Positions 8,387-16,755 are shown, counted from the stretch's first letter. The stretch is DNA of 64,000 bases from Phormidium tenue FACHB-1052 (GCF_014696675.1 NZ_JACJQN010000001.1:620001-684000), one strand, 5' to 3'. Numbers and translations are program-made. Notes: generated by a model from the letters alone, not told the origin.

Positions 8387-8684
8387 CGCTTTGAAGAAAC
8401 GGCTAGACAGAAACCGGCCTATGACAACAATCACCATTCGCATGCCTGAAGATGTGATTGAAGACCTCAAGCGGATTGCCCCTCTGCTCGGTTTTTCTGG
8501 GTATCAGCCTTTAGCCCGGGCTTATATTGGTCAAGGGCTGCGTGTCGATTTAGAGCGACTTGAAGGAGGTCATATATCTGAGCTAATTGCAAGCTTGAGG
8601 CGGCATGGTGTTAGTGATGAAGTGCTGCAAGAGGCTCTTCGAGAAGTGATGGAACCTGTGGCTAATGGGCTGAGCGAGCCCTAA
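8376..8684 (+). CDS. brnA: BrnA-like antitoxin with ribbon-helix-helix fold
   Basis: A 102-residue partner of BrnT. The start at 8376 (MKADALKKRLDRNRP) is chosen because it overlaps the toxin stop; a longer frame from 8298 would lie inside brnT. TTITIRMPEDVIEDLKRIA forms the RHH strand and first helix that would bind the operon operator, and the C-terminal half would wrap the toxin. It is longer and less typical than classical BrnA, resembling CopG-type antitoxins found beside BrnT. Confidence 0.8.
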   Translation: MKADALKKRLDRNRPMTTITIRMPEDVIEDLKRIAPLLGFSGYQPLARAYIGQGLRVDLERLEGGHISELIASLRRHGVSDEVLQEALREVMEPVANGLSEP

Positions 8685-8701
8685 GCCTTAATTTTTGTCC
8701 C

Positions 8702-9400
8702 TTAGGGCCTAGGTTTCCCCAAGTGGCGGTACCAACGGGCGAGTCGGTGGGGATCAACACCGAGTAGGTAGGCAGCGATCATGGCTTGATTTGCCAGAGT
8801 GGTGCGCAGAATGCCCAGGGTGCGCCAGCGACGATCGCTCGTCAACACGGCGCTAGGGGCGATCGCCACCCTTCCCACCTTTCGCAGCCGCCGCACCAGC
8901 TCAAAGTCTTCCATCATCGGCAAATTGGGGAAGCCACCCATTTTGTCAAAGACCTCGGCGCTTAGAAATATCCCCTGATCGCCGTAGGGCATTTGCAGAA
9001 GGCGCGATCGCAGATTCACCCCCCACTCTACCCAGCGCAGGCCATGGCCAGGGCCATCGATGGCGAGGCGAAAGGCTCCGGCAACCACTCCCGGTTGGGC
9101 CAGAGTTTGTCGAATGGTGCGATCGAACCCTTCGGACAAACGAGTATCGGCGTGGAGAAACAGCAGAATTTCGCCAGTGGCCGCAGCGGCCCCCGCGTTG
9201 AGCTGGCGCGATCGCCCCGGCACAGACTCGATGACCTTCATCCCCAGATCTTTGGCCACCGCTACGGTCTGATCCTCACTGCCGCCGTCAACCACCACCA
9301 CCTCTACCCCGGTCGCCCTTGGGAGAGTGGCCAGGGTCTGCGGCAGAGTTCTAGCCTCATTGAGGGTAGGAATAATGACTGAGACGAGAGGCAATGTCAT
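8702..9400 (-). CDS. Family 2 glycosyltransferase, TIGR04283 (arsenosugar-type)
   Basis: Soluble GT-A glycosyltransferase. PLVSVIIPTLNEA at the start, VVVDGGSEDQT and the metal-binding LHADT are the GT2 signature, and GDQGIFLSAEVF plus MMEDFELVRRLR give the acceptor-side acidic motif. The whole pattern is that of TIGR04283, a family repeatedly found in arsenosugar biosynthesis loci. No arsenic gene is adjacent here, so the substrate remains open. ATG at 9400 is used because the upstream extension adds no conserved residues. Confidence 0.85.
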   Translation of the reverse strand: MTLPLVSVIIPTLNEARTLPQTLATLPRATGVEVVVVDGGSEDQTVAVAKDLGMKVIESVPGRSRQLNAGAAAATGEILLFLHADTRLSEGFDRTIRQTLAQPGVVAGAFRLAIDGPGHGLRWVEWGVNLRSRLLQMPYGDQGIFLSAEVFDKMGGFPNLPMMEDFELVRRLRKVGRVAIAPSAVLTSDRRWRTLGILRTTLANQAMIAAYLLGVDPHRLARWYRHLGKPRP

Positions 9401-9504
9401 CGCTAAAGCCCAAGCCAGGAAGTAGTGCAGGGAGCCCAATGTAGCTGACCCCAGGGGCAATTCCTATGAAAAATCCCTGAATGGTTGTTGAGCAGCGGCG
9501 GGCT

Positions 9505-10194
9505 CTAAAACTGGTCAAAGATGTAGTTGTCGGCATACTGAAGGGCGCGATCGCACTCAGCCTGGCAGCGCACCGTCCAGGCCAGCAAGGGCAGGTTAAA
9601 GTAGCAGCGGGCCAGGGTGGTAGGTAGCGTCGGCAGCGCCTTAACGTTGTAAGAAATAAAATGCGGAGAACTGGCCCAAGTGAGCAGCAGGTTGCTGCGC
9701 AAAAATTGCTGCGGTTTGCTGGCTAGCTGCCCGCGAATAATGTCGGGAGCATGGCGCTTAAACCACTGGAGCGATCGCGGGTTAAACGACTGCACCGCAA
9801 ACTCCCCCCGGTAGCCCGCCAGAGTTTTCACCAAAGCCTGCTCGGGGCGACCAACCTTTTTCTCATTTTTGATCTCAATGAGCAGGGGCACTCGACCATC
9901 GACACAGGCCAGCATTGCGGCCAGCGAGGGGATGGTCTGCTCGGTGTCATAGAGGCGAAACTGCTTGAGGCTCTGGAGGTTGTGGTGGGCAATGCGGCCC
10001 TTGTGGCCCGTCAGCCGCTTTAGGTCGCGATCGTGGAACACAACTAGATTGCCATCGGCCAATAGCTGCACATCAAGCTCAATGGGATGATGAGCTGCGA
10101 TCGCCGCCTCAAAGGCCGCCAGCGAATTTTCTGGCACCGCTGTCCCCTGGTGCAGGCCCCGGTGGGCAATGGGTCGGGTCGTTATCCACTCCAT
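9505..10194 (-). CDS. Glycerophosphodiester phosphodiesterase
   Basis: Hydrolyses glycerophosphodiesters to glycerol-3-phosphate and an alcohol. The family motifs are in order: IAHRGL (catalytic His 12 and Arg 13), PENSLAAFEAA, ELDVQLLADGNLVVFHDRDL (metal-binding Glu/Asp and the second catalytic His), LIEIKNEK and the C-terminal AWTV strand. At 229 residues it is a minimal TIM barrel without a signal peptide, therefore cytoplasmic, like UgpQ. It stands alone, about 100 bases from the glycosyltransferase on the same strand. Confidence 0.92.
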   Translation of the reverse strand: MEWITTRPIAHRGLHQGTAVPENSLAAFEAAIAAHHPIELDVQLLADGNLVVFHDRDLKRLTGHKGRIAHHNLQSLKQFRLYDTEQTIPSLAAMLACVDGRVPLLIEIKNEKKVGRPEQALVKTLAGYRGEFAVQSFNPRSLQWFKRHAPDIIRGQLASKPQQFLRSNLLLTWASSPHFISYNVKALPTLPTTLARCYFNLPLLAWTVRCQAECDRALQYADNYIFDQF

Positions 10195-10373
10195 CGCTGG
10201 CCTCTCCTAGGCTGATAAGCTGAGCAATGTCCTAAACTGGGCGGTCAAGCTATATCAAGACTAAACAGTACAATCCAGCAGAGACCCGCGCCAGCCCCAT
10301 TTACTTACCCCCCCTTAACTCTTTCCTGCTCACGCCCCCATCTCCCCCGCTCCCTATTTCCCCCATTCTCCCA

Positions 10374-11084
10374 ATGCCCGTCGATACCTGGTTTCCCCTC
10401 GCCGTCTACTACACCGACCTGCCCGATGCGGCCCAGCACAAAGCGGCTCTCTCCGAAGCCATTTTTGACCTAGAAGCCAACGGCAGCGAGCCCCGCAACT
10501 TTCCCGAAATGGCCTGGACGGGCGACCTGCACGGCGTCGAAAAAGTTCACACCGATCCCCGGTTTAGCTGGGTGGTCGCCCAAGTCGAAACCCATGTGGT
10601 GAACTACCTCACCGAGCTAGGCCTTGACCTCAGCCAGATCGATCTCTACATTCAGCGGGCCTGGCCTGTGGTGTCGCGCCCCCAGCAGGAAGTCGGTGCC
10701 CACTGCCACAACACCGCCCACGTCAGCGCCGTGTATTACGTTGCCGTGCCCGAGTCAGGCACTGATGCCGCTGGCTGCCTCACCTTTTTAGATGACGCCC
10801 GCCCCAACGAGGTCAGCCCCGGCCTCGGCAGCGAAAACACCGACATCATCTCTACCTGGAACTACCTCAACCAAGATCAAGCCCTCTACCTGCCCACCGA
10901 AGGGCGGCTGATTGTCTTTCCCGCCAAACAGCGCCACGGGGTAACGCCCAACCACACCGACGAGCTGCGCCTGTCACTCTCGTTCGACATTGTGCTCACC
11001 GCCGCACCGGGGCAAGCCGCCGGGGCCTACGAATTTCTCATGCCGCCCCCGGTTCAGTGGCAACGGTTTGGTCAGATTTCCTAA
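10374..11084 (+). CDS. Putative 2OG-Fe(II) oxygenase (TIGR02466-like)
   Basis: A 236-residue member of the 2-oxoglutarate/iron oxygenase superfamily, in the clade with a P4H-like double-stranded beta helix found in cyanobacteria and cyanophages. Candidate iron ligands sit in VGAHCHNTAHVSAVYYV (about 102-118) and FPAKQRHGVTPN (about 181-192); the Arg in ELRLSLSFDI probably binds 2-oxoglutarate. A C- and T-rich tract precedes the ATG and no good Shine-Dalgarno is visible. The substrate is unknown. Confidence 0.8.
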   Translation: MPVDTWFPLAVYYTDLPDAAQHKAALSEAIFDLEANGSEPRNFPEMAWTGDLHGVEKVHTDPRFSWVVAQVETHVVNYLTELGLDLSQIDLYIQRAWPVVSRPQQEVGAHCHNTAHVSAVYYVAVPESGTDAAGCLTFLDDARPNEVSPGLGSENTDIISTWNYLNQDQALYLPTEGRLIVFPAKQRHGVTPNHTDELRLSLSFDIVLTAAPGQAAGAYEFLMPPPVQWQRFGQIS

Positions 11085-11120
11085 CGGTAGAATTTCCCAA
11101 CACGTTAGGAGGTGAGCTGA

Positions 11121-11576
11121 ATGCACATCCGCGAAGATGACCTGACCGGGCCGCAGATCATCGCCCTGCTGCGCGAACATCTGCAAAACATGTATGAGAT
11201 CACGCCCCCCGGCAGCGTTCACGCGCTGGATTTGGAGCGGTTGAGGACACCAAACATCACCTTCTGGACAGCCTGGGATGGGGATGACCTGCTGGGCTGT
11301 GGCGCACTGAAGGAACTCGACCCCACCAGCGGCGAAATCAAGTCGATGCGTACACCCGCAGTTCACCGCCGCAAGGGCATCGCCTCTAGCATTTTGGAAC
11401 ACATTATTGATGTGGCTCAGCAGCGCGGCTACACCCACCTGTATCTGGAAACCGGCGCTTTCCCCGCTTTTGCCCCGGCCCGCACCCTGTACGAGCGCTA
11501 CGGCTTTGAATATCGAGGCCCCTTTGGCGACTACACCGACGACCCCAACAGCTCATTTATGCAGAAAAGTCTTTAA
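11121..11576 (+). CDS. GNAT family N-acetyltransferase
   Basis: A 151-residue acetyl-CoA-dependent transferase of unknown acceptor. The pyrophosphate-binding loop is RRKGIASSIL (about 78-87), and the C-terminal ARTLYERYGFEYRGPF block with YLETG is typical of putative acetyltransferases of the PhnO/ElaA-like branch. A strong Shine-Dalgarno (TAGGAGGTGAGC) precedes the ATG. It follows the oxygenase by 36 bases and could be co-transcribed. Confidence 0.88.
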   Translation: MHIREDDLTGPQIIALLREHLQNMYEITPPGSVHALDLERLRTPNITFWTAWDGDDLLGCGALKELDPTSGEIKSMRTPAVHRRKGIASSILEHIIDVAQQRGYTHLYLETGAFPAFAPARTLYERYGFEYRGPFGDYTDDPNSSFMQKSL

Positions 11577-11625
11577 CGCCAGCGTCTAAAGATTAAGTTC
11601 TTATCAGCGTAGAGTTGAGCCGTAC

Positions 11626-11952
11626 TCAGGCTGCTGCTTGCCGTTGAAGGGCAACTTCAATCTCGGCTTGGTGGGTACTGGCGTAGAGCCAAGCGTTGGT
11701 TAAGCCTGCGGCGGTGAGGTCAGGATAGTCTTCTAAAAGAAAAGCTTCGGTTGCGCCCTGCTGGCGGAGGCTGACTAGCAGCCAGATGGGAATGCGGGTT
11801 TGGCGAATGCAGGCATCGCTGCCCATTACGCCAGGAGTTTTCTCAATGCCAACCCAGGTACCGCTAAGGCTAGAGACCAGCAGTTGAAAAACTTGGGCTT
11901 TCTCCTGGGGCGAAAGCGCCAGTAGTTTGGTTTGGAGTTTATCAAGGGTCAT
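11626..11952 (-). CDS. DUF433 domain protein
   Basis: A 108-residue protein with the DUF433 core: PGVMGSDACIRQTRIPIWLLVS, QQGATEAFLLEDYPDLTAAGL and the C-terminal helix. DUF433 proteins have a helix-turn-helix-like fold and are often antitoxins (VapB45-type) beside a PIN or similar toxin, but no partner is visible here. The N-terminal 35 residues (LQTKLLALSPQEKAQVFQLL) form an extra helix. ATG at 11952 is preferred over an upstream codon in the same frame. It lies at the left edge of the accessory region. Confidence 0.8.
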   Translation of the reverse strand: MTLDKLQTKLLALSPQEKAQVFQLLVSSLSGTWVGIEKTPGVMGSDACIRQTRIPIWLLVSLRQQGATEAFLLEDYPDLTAAGLTNAWLYASTHQAEIEVALQRQAAA

Positions 11953-12198
11953 GGTTGTGGGCTCCACACCATCAGCTTGCAAAAGATTTCAGCTAAGACT
12001 AGTGAATATAGGTTGGGTGGCGCAATCGCAGAATTCAACAAGACAGTAGCTCTGGCAGTGCGACGGGGATGTCGGGTTCCACCTCATTGCATCCAACCTA
12101 CAAAGCTCTTGCGAATAGCGATTCAACAAAGAAATGATCGTTAAACAATGATAGAAATAAATATGCAATCAACTTAATCTTCTAATAGAGTTAAAGTC

Positions 12199-12456
12199 AT
12201 GGGTAAAATAACTTAGCCAAATTCCAGCAAACTGATTATTCAGGAATGTTATGACTTATCACAGGGCTGCATTGCCCCTATTCGATACGACGTTGCCATT
12301 AATCATCTAAAAATCAAATATGGCATGTCAGAAAAAGAAGTAATGGATGGTCTTGACCTCTTAAAATCACAAGGCAAGCTAAAGAGCGATACCTTTCTAG
12401 ACTTCAAGCTGACGCAATTGGGAATCAATACAGTCAAAAGAACAAGAAGCATATAA
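12199..12456 (+). pseudogene. Disrupted small ORF, winged-helix-like, in AT-rich DNA
   Basis: Reading from ATG at 12199, an amber stop occurs after five codons (12214-12216), and the same frame then stays open to TAA at 12454. The 79 downstream codons look coding (for example YDVAINHLKIKYGMSEKEVM followed by LDLLKSQGKLK) and resemble a small two-helix-plus-wing DNA-binding fold. No standard start codon follows the amber stop before the conserved-looking part, so I read it as a decayed gene. It could instead be a short peptide starting from a non-ATG codon. Base composition matches the AT-rich gene at 12603. Confidence 0.4.
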
Positions 12457-12480
12457 ATCATAGGGTTTTGCTTTATGCTA

Positions 12481-12556
12481 AAGGTTGAGTGAAGCAGAGT
12501 AAAATCCAACACAAAATTGGGCTTTATTGGAGTCCGCGAACGCTTCACCCAACCTT
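12481..12556. repeat. Inverted repeat ahead of the 320-residue orphan
   Basis: A 15-base arm, AAGGTTGAGTGAAGC (12481-12495), pairs with GCTTCACCCAACCTT (12542-12556) with one mismatch, enclosing 46 bases. This could be a miniature element or a leader hairpin. Confidence 0.6.
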
Positions 12557-12602
12557 GTAGAACGGGTTAAACCAAAGAAATTATTTTCATCTTTTTGTTA
12601 GC

Positions 12603-13565
12603 ATGAATGAACTAGTAGCTCTATATAGAAGGTACGTCGCCACATTATCTGCCGCGACGAAAGACCTATTTGAACTTCAATTCTGGCTCATGAATTGGCT
12701 TAGCAAAAATAGAACGGATTTGCTCCAGGAGGAGTGGATTTTCTTGAGCATCATAGCAAAATCAACATTAACCTTGAATAGTGTTTTAACCTTACTTCCA
12801 CCAACAGATCAAATAGAATTTTCCGTGCATAGGAATAGAGACAAAGTTGAGAGCAGTCACTTATTACCCGCAAGAGACGACAGCTGGGAAAGTTTTGACT
12901 TGTCAGGGATATGTAGCTTGACTCGTGATGCTATTGATGCTAGCAATACCATCTTCTATCTATTTAGTGAGCGAGTGAGTGAATCTGAGAGTGAATTCAG
13001 ATTCCTCTTGTACTTATTCCATGGCTACATTCGTGAAAAAGAATTCATTGAGCTACTTCCTTTTCATGATGGAATTGGAGAAGATGGCCTGAGTATGATT
13101 GAAGAAGTTAAACAGAAAATTGATTCTAACGATTTCTTTAACTTGCTTAAATCTGAGATGAGTCAAAAAGATAGTTTTAGGGGAAAAAGGGCGAAAGAAA
13201 TACTTAGAATGAGCGGCGACGGAAGAATAATTTCCGTCACGGATTCCTTGCTCTGGAGCCGCAAGAGAATCACTGAAATAAGGGGCATGGATGTATCTGA
13301 ATTTGACATTATTTACAAGTATTCATCTAGTCATATCCACTCTCACTCTATGGGAATAGGTGACATAGCAGGCTCTATGTTAATGGACAATAAAAGCTTA
13401 ATGATCCTATCAATAATGACGAGAGGTGCTTCGTTTTATGCGTCTTCAATATTAGTAGATTTTATCTGGAACTTTCCAGAAGCAAAAACCATAATTAGTA
13501 CAGATATGCAAGAAGTTGTTCGGGGAATTATGCAGGATGGGCGCTTTTCCCCATTGACGAAGTAG
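12603..13565 (+). CDS. Hypothetical protein, probably acquired
   Basis: A 320-residue protein that I do not recognise with confidence. It is mostly helical, hydrophilic and without signal peptide; a hydrophobic stretch occurs near 270-290 (SIMTRGASFYASSILVDF). A motif SSHIHSHSMGIG (about 245-256) is rich in His and Ser and recalls the conserved histidines of DUF5677-like proteins, a weak comparison only. The gene is clearly AT-richer than its surroundings, contains no HIP1 octamer and uses A/T-ending codons, all signs of recent transfer. A hairpin at 13663-13700 follows. Confidence 0.7.
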   Translation: MNELVALYRRYVATLSAATKDLFELQFWLMNWLSKNRTDLLQEEWIFLSIIAKSTLTLNSVLTLLPPTDQIEFSVHRNRDKVESSHLLPARDDSWESFDLSGICSLTRDAIDASNTIFYLFSERVSESESEFRFLLYLFHGYIREKEFIELLPFHDGIGEDGLSMIEEVKQKIDSNDFFNLLKSEMSQKDSFRGKRAKEILRMSGDGRIISVTDSLLWSRKRITEIRGMDVSEFDIIYKYSSSHIHSHSMGIGDIAGSMLMDNKSLMILSIMTRGASFYASSILVDFIWNFPEAKTIISTDMQEVVRGIMQDGRFSPLTK

Positions 13566-13662
13566 GCTAGGAAGCCAGTTCCAGTCTACATTCATCCAGT
13601 CCTAGGGCAACCGCTGGTTCGAAGGCACGAAGCGCAAGCTGAGTAGGAGCGAGTCAGCAAAA

Positions 13663-13700
13663 GTAGGATGGGCAAGGTTTAAAACCCTTGCCTATCCTAC
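13663..13700. terminator. Symmetrical hairpin, probable terminator between converging genes
   Basis: GTAGGATGGGCAAGG (13663-13677) pairs with CCTTGCCTATCCTAC (13686-13700) with one mismatch and an AT-rich loop, followed on the plus strand by AATTTTTAG. It lies between two convergent genes and could act in both directions. Similar hairpins are dispersed repeats in cyanobacteria. Confidence 0.6.
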
Positions 13701-13726
13701 AATTTTTAGCTTAATTGCCGATCGCC

Positions 13727-14017
13727 CTAAAGCTCCGTTCTGCGAAGATCCCGCCTCAGCAGACTAAACACCTCGCCTTGCTCCGGGGTAATCAAAATCC
13801 CCGATCGCGGCACTGTAATCAACTGGCTCCAGGTGGCTTGCTCGGCATAGTTCAGCACATGCAGACTGTGGATAGCCGATCGCACCCCCTCGGTCGAGCC
13901 AATCACTAAATGCAGCAATCGCTCTCGCTCTGGCTGCTCCTGCGAATTTGCTAGCCGCAGAGGATTGGTCGCCTCGCCCCTGCGGGCCTGCGACACCAAA
14001 AATGGCAAACACAACAT
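13727..14017 (-). CDS. Conserved cyanobacterial small protein of unknown function
   Basis: A 96-residue protein resembling a family of short cyanobacterial proteins in which a region like VIGSTEGVRSAIHSLHVLNY is followed by AEQATWSQL and a C-terminal segment (GEVFSLLRRDL). I cannot give a function. The assignment as a gene rests on this recalled pattern and on a compact, soluble composition, with HIP1-like GCGATCGG sites inside. A longer antisense-overlapping frame in the same region looks spurious. Confidence 0.6.
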   Translation of the reverse strand: MLCLPFLVSQARRGEATNPLRLANSQEQPERERLLHLVIGSTEGVRSAIHSLHVLNYAEQATWSQLITVPRSGILITPEQGEVFSLLRRDLRRTEL

Positions 14018-14318
14018 AATTTAGGGTTCCTTCCGATGTAACGACGGGTAAGAAACCCAAAAACTTGGCCGCCCCAAACATGTGCAGTTCAAGGCGGCCA
14101 GGTAAAATCAACCTAGCCTCCGAGACTGGTACTTCAGCCTTGGGGGTTAGCCGCTGGTTGGTGTTGCTGCACCTTCCAGCGGCGCTTGACCAAATTTTTG
14201 GGAAACAAGCTGCACGCTCACAGCTATAGCTCAGTAATGTAAACCAAGGGGCCACCGGACGCAAGTAAACTTTGCTACAGAGAGCCTACTTTGTAAGGCT
14301 GCTTAACAAAGGCCGTAC
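14018..14318. other. Gap upstream of the repeat array
   Basis: No convincing gene. It holds the upstream region of the gene ending at 13727. Towards its right end the sequence starts to show weak 21-base similarity to the array that begins at about 14319. Confidence 0.5.
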
Positions 14319-14906
14319 CGAAGCTTGTCTTCATTCCCCAGGTGGTTGCTTTGACAGCATGTAACCCTGCTTTTCAAGCTTGAACCATTGGTTTTGTAAT
14401 CCTCAAGGTTCGTTCACCTTCCCACCAGCTTTGTCTGAACCCTGCGTGATCTCTTTCGTCCTCGTCAACCGTTCCTTTCACTCTATGGAGGAATGGTTTG
14501 AACTCCTGGAGGAATGAGCTGAACAGCTAAAAGAAAGGTTTTGCCCTCCGGAAGAAGCATCCCAGCGCTAAAACCTTTCCTCCAACGCCGTGAAAGATTT
14601 CTCTACAGAGCAAAACTATTCCTCCAACAGCACAAACCTTTGCTCACGAAGGCGAAACCATTGCTTCACAGCCTCAAATGGTTTCTCCAGAAGTGCAAAC
14701 GATTCCTCCATCAATGCGAATCTTTTATTGCATTGACAAGAATCTTCGTTCACGATCCTAGATCTTGCTTCCGGGCACACAAACGATTCCTCCATCAATG
14801 CAAACCATTAGTTGCATAGACAAGAATCTTGATTCACAGCCCTTAACCTTGCCTTCGAGGGCACAAAGCGTCCCCGCATAAACCCAACCCTTTAATAGCG
14901 GCGTCA
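14319..14906. repeat. Degenerate 21-bp repeat array in strict register
   Basis: About 28 units of exactly 21 bases follow each other with no insertion or deletion. Units begin at 14571, 14592, 14613, 14634, 14655, 14676, 14697, 14718, 14739, 14760, 14781, 14802, 14823, 14844, 14865 and 14886; the same register continues leftwards through 14382 and 14361 to about 14319. The unit core is AAACNATTCCTCC or AAACCATTGCTTC. Two units (14697, 14781) are identical, 84 bases apart. Four units at 14487-14570 are in inverted orientation (GGAGGAATGG). Part of it can be read as a heptapeptide repeat (KRFLHQC, KPLLHSL, KWFLQKC), but the repeat runs through stop codons in every frame, so coding is doubtful. 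21 bp is two turns of B-DNA. Confidence 0.85.
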
Positions 14907-14979
14907 CCCAACAACGCAGCAGCCCCGATGACGAAATGGGGATATTGAGTGGTTCCTCATTTCACCCAATCTACTGAAT

Positions 14980-15837
14980 TTACGGTGTTTGCAAACGATC
15001 CGGCACAATGTCGATATCCGTGACCGAATAAGGTTGACCATTCAAGCACTTGCGAAATTCATCTCTTACCGTGAGACCACTGTGCCAAGTGGTATTGGCC
15101 ACAGACTGACCATCTATTGTTACGTCAAAACTCTGGACATCTTCCATTCCGGCTAAGGCAGCATCGATGGTCGGCACAGCAAAAGCAATCACCCCAAATG
15201 GCAGGTTGGGCATTGCGTAATTGAAGGCCTGTACCGTTGTGGGGGGTTCATCATTTTGAGTTAGGGTAACCGTAATAGTCTCAACTGTTGCAGGGCTTGG
15301 AACGGCTTCTGCTGCGAAGGTAAGAAGCGCCCCTTCGTAGTCGCCACCAGGCCCTGATAACGTTATCATCACAGGTGCATCGTTAGCCGCTGGGTCCATC
15401 GATGCTTTAAAGAAGGATGCAGCACAATAGTCACCCGGGGTTACATCCTCTGAAGCTGATGTCGGAAAAAGTCTCCAACTTCCCGATAGGTATCTCAGAT
15501 ACTCTGGGTCTTGCAACAACTCAAGCTGTTGTTGTACTTGGAGCATGGCAGAAGCAGTTTCAAATTCTAGCGCTGCAAACTCTGGGTCATAATAATCAGA
15601 GCCAGGACTACTACTCTCCTCATATTCTTCATATTCCTGATAATTGGGATCAGTGTCACACAGAAGAACAGAGGCTACACCATATCCACCTTGGGTACTA
15701 CCAACCACTACTTCCCCAGGTCCAGCGAACGAGCAAGGATATTCGGCACCTGCTTCTGAAGCGGGAAAAGTTAGACTGACGGCAAGAGGCAAACTGAGTA
15801 GCCCAAGCTTTTTGAACGAGTTGGCAGACAAATTCAT
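14980..15837 (-). CDS. Exported hypothetical protein
   Basis: A 285-residue protein with a signal peptide (about 1-31, LLSLPLAVSLTF then SEAGA). The mature part has an acidic Tyr/Glu/Ser-rich stretch (YQEYEEYEESSSPGSDYYDP, about 67-86), a helix (LEFETASAMLQVQQQLELL) and a beta-rich C-terminal half. Five or so cysteines could form disulfides. Function is not recognised. ATG at 15837 is chosen over a TTG five codons upstream. A 325-base gap on its 5' side would hold its promoter. Confidence 0.65.
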   Translation of the reverse strand: MNLSANSFKKLGLLSLPLAVSLTFPASEAGAEYPCSFAGPGEVVVGSTQGGYGVASVLLCDTDPNYQEYEEYEESSSPGSDYYDPEFAALEFETASAMLQVQQQLELLQDPEYLRYLSGSWRLFPTSASEDVTPGDYCAASFFKASMDPAANDAPVMITLSGPGGDYEGALLTFAAEAVPSPATVETITVTLTQNDEPPTTVQAFNYAMPNLPFGVIAFAVPTIDAALAGMEDVQSFDVTIDGQSVANTTWHSGLTVRDEFRKCLNGQPYSVTDIDIVPDRLQTP

Positions 15838-16162
15838 CTTGATAAATTCCAAACTATGGTCTGTGTAAATTAGGGAGAGTCTAGCCGTCTAAGGTAATTT
15901 AGAGCCAAGAGAATCCTCTCTAATGAGCCACTCTACCGCAGGGTCAAATGAGCGTTTCGGGCTGATTAGGTAGAAAGATTCAGTATAGTGACCTCTCAAG
16001 TCTCGCTGCGATCGCTCAGGCTATCTTTACGCCTTCGTCAACCTAAGCTCCGGATCATTGCAGGTAGCATGAAGGCAAGACAACGTTGTGTCTTACCTTT
16101 CATGGGTAAGCATGAGCGTTACGCCTCACCTCTTCATACATGTTCTCTGAGTTCTTTTCCTG
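15838..16162. other. Divergent promoter region with hairpin
   Basis: 325 bases without a gene, between divergent genes. A near-perfect hairpin (16068-16083 with 16089-16104, arms around CATGAA...AAGACA with one bulge) lies 60-95 bases before the next start codon and could be a regulatory leader structure. One HIP1 octamer is present. Confidence 0.5.
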
Positions 16163-16669
16163 ATGAATACTCCTCTGATTTTGACTCTGAAGTTAGATCA
16201 AGCTACTTTCGAGCGAGCAAACTTGTTACGCCAGCAGTACTTTCCCCCAGAGCGTAATGTCGTTCCTGCCCACGTTATTCTGTTTCATCAATTACCGAGC
16301 GATCGAGAATCGGCTATTTCCCACAGTTTGAAAACCCTGTGCGCTCAGACAAAGCACTTTTCTTTTTCCTTACCCTCACTCCAGTTTCTGGGCAACGGCA
16401 TCGCCATCCACGTTAGTTCCCCTGAGCTGATGCAATTACACAAAACCCTGGCAACCATTTGGGAGGCTTGGCTCATTCCCCAAGATCGCCAGGGCTACCG
16501 CCCACACATCACCATTCAAAACAAAGTGAACCCCGAAACAGCCCGCCAACTGTACGGAGAACTGGAAGCGCAATGGCAACCCATGGAGGGATGGGGCGAA
16601 GGCCTGTTGCTGTGGTATTACCACAAGGGCCCGTGGGAGTTAGCCAGAGAATTTTGCTTTGCTCAATAG
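16163..16669 (+). CDS. 2'-5' RNA ligase family (2H phosphoesterase) protein
   Basis: A 168-residue member of the 2H phosphoesterase superfamily, related to ThpR/LigT-type enzymes acting on 2'-5' or cyclic phosphodiesters. The two catalytic HxT-like motifs are AHVILF (about 36-41) and RPHITIQ (about 112-118), spaced as in the family; the first has Val-Ile in place of the usual Thr position, the second is a canonical HIT. The Tyr/Trp-rich C-terminal block (LLLWYYHKGPWELAREF) matches cyanobacterial homologues. Likely a soluble monomer; its substrate is unknown. Confidence 0.85.
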   Translation: MNTPLILTLKLDQATFERANLLRQQYFPPERNVVPAHVILFHQLPSDRESAISHSLKTLCAQTKHFSFSLPSLQFLGNGIAIHVSSPELMQLHKTLATIWEAWLIPQDRQGYRPHITIQNKVNPETARQLYGELEAQWQPMEGWGEGLLLWYYHKGPWELAREFCFAQ

Positions 16670-16755
16670 CCCATACCTCATGTTCTAGAAGGCTTACAAT
16701 TTCAGGCGTTGCTGAATTGAGGAATGAATTTGCAAAAGCAACAGTTGCTGCATCG

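Noticed and set aside
13764..14264. Minus-strand ORF of 166 codons
   Set aside because: Overlaps the better-supported gene at 13727-14017 in another frame and shows no recognisable pattern.
14319..14906. CRISPR array
   Set aside because: Units follow each other with no unique spacers, the period is 21 bases and no cas gene is near.
14319..14906. STRR heptanucleotide repeat of cyanobacteria
   Set aside because: 21 is three times seven, but the three heptamers within a unit differ; the unit is a true 21-mer.
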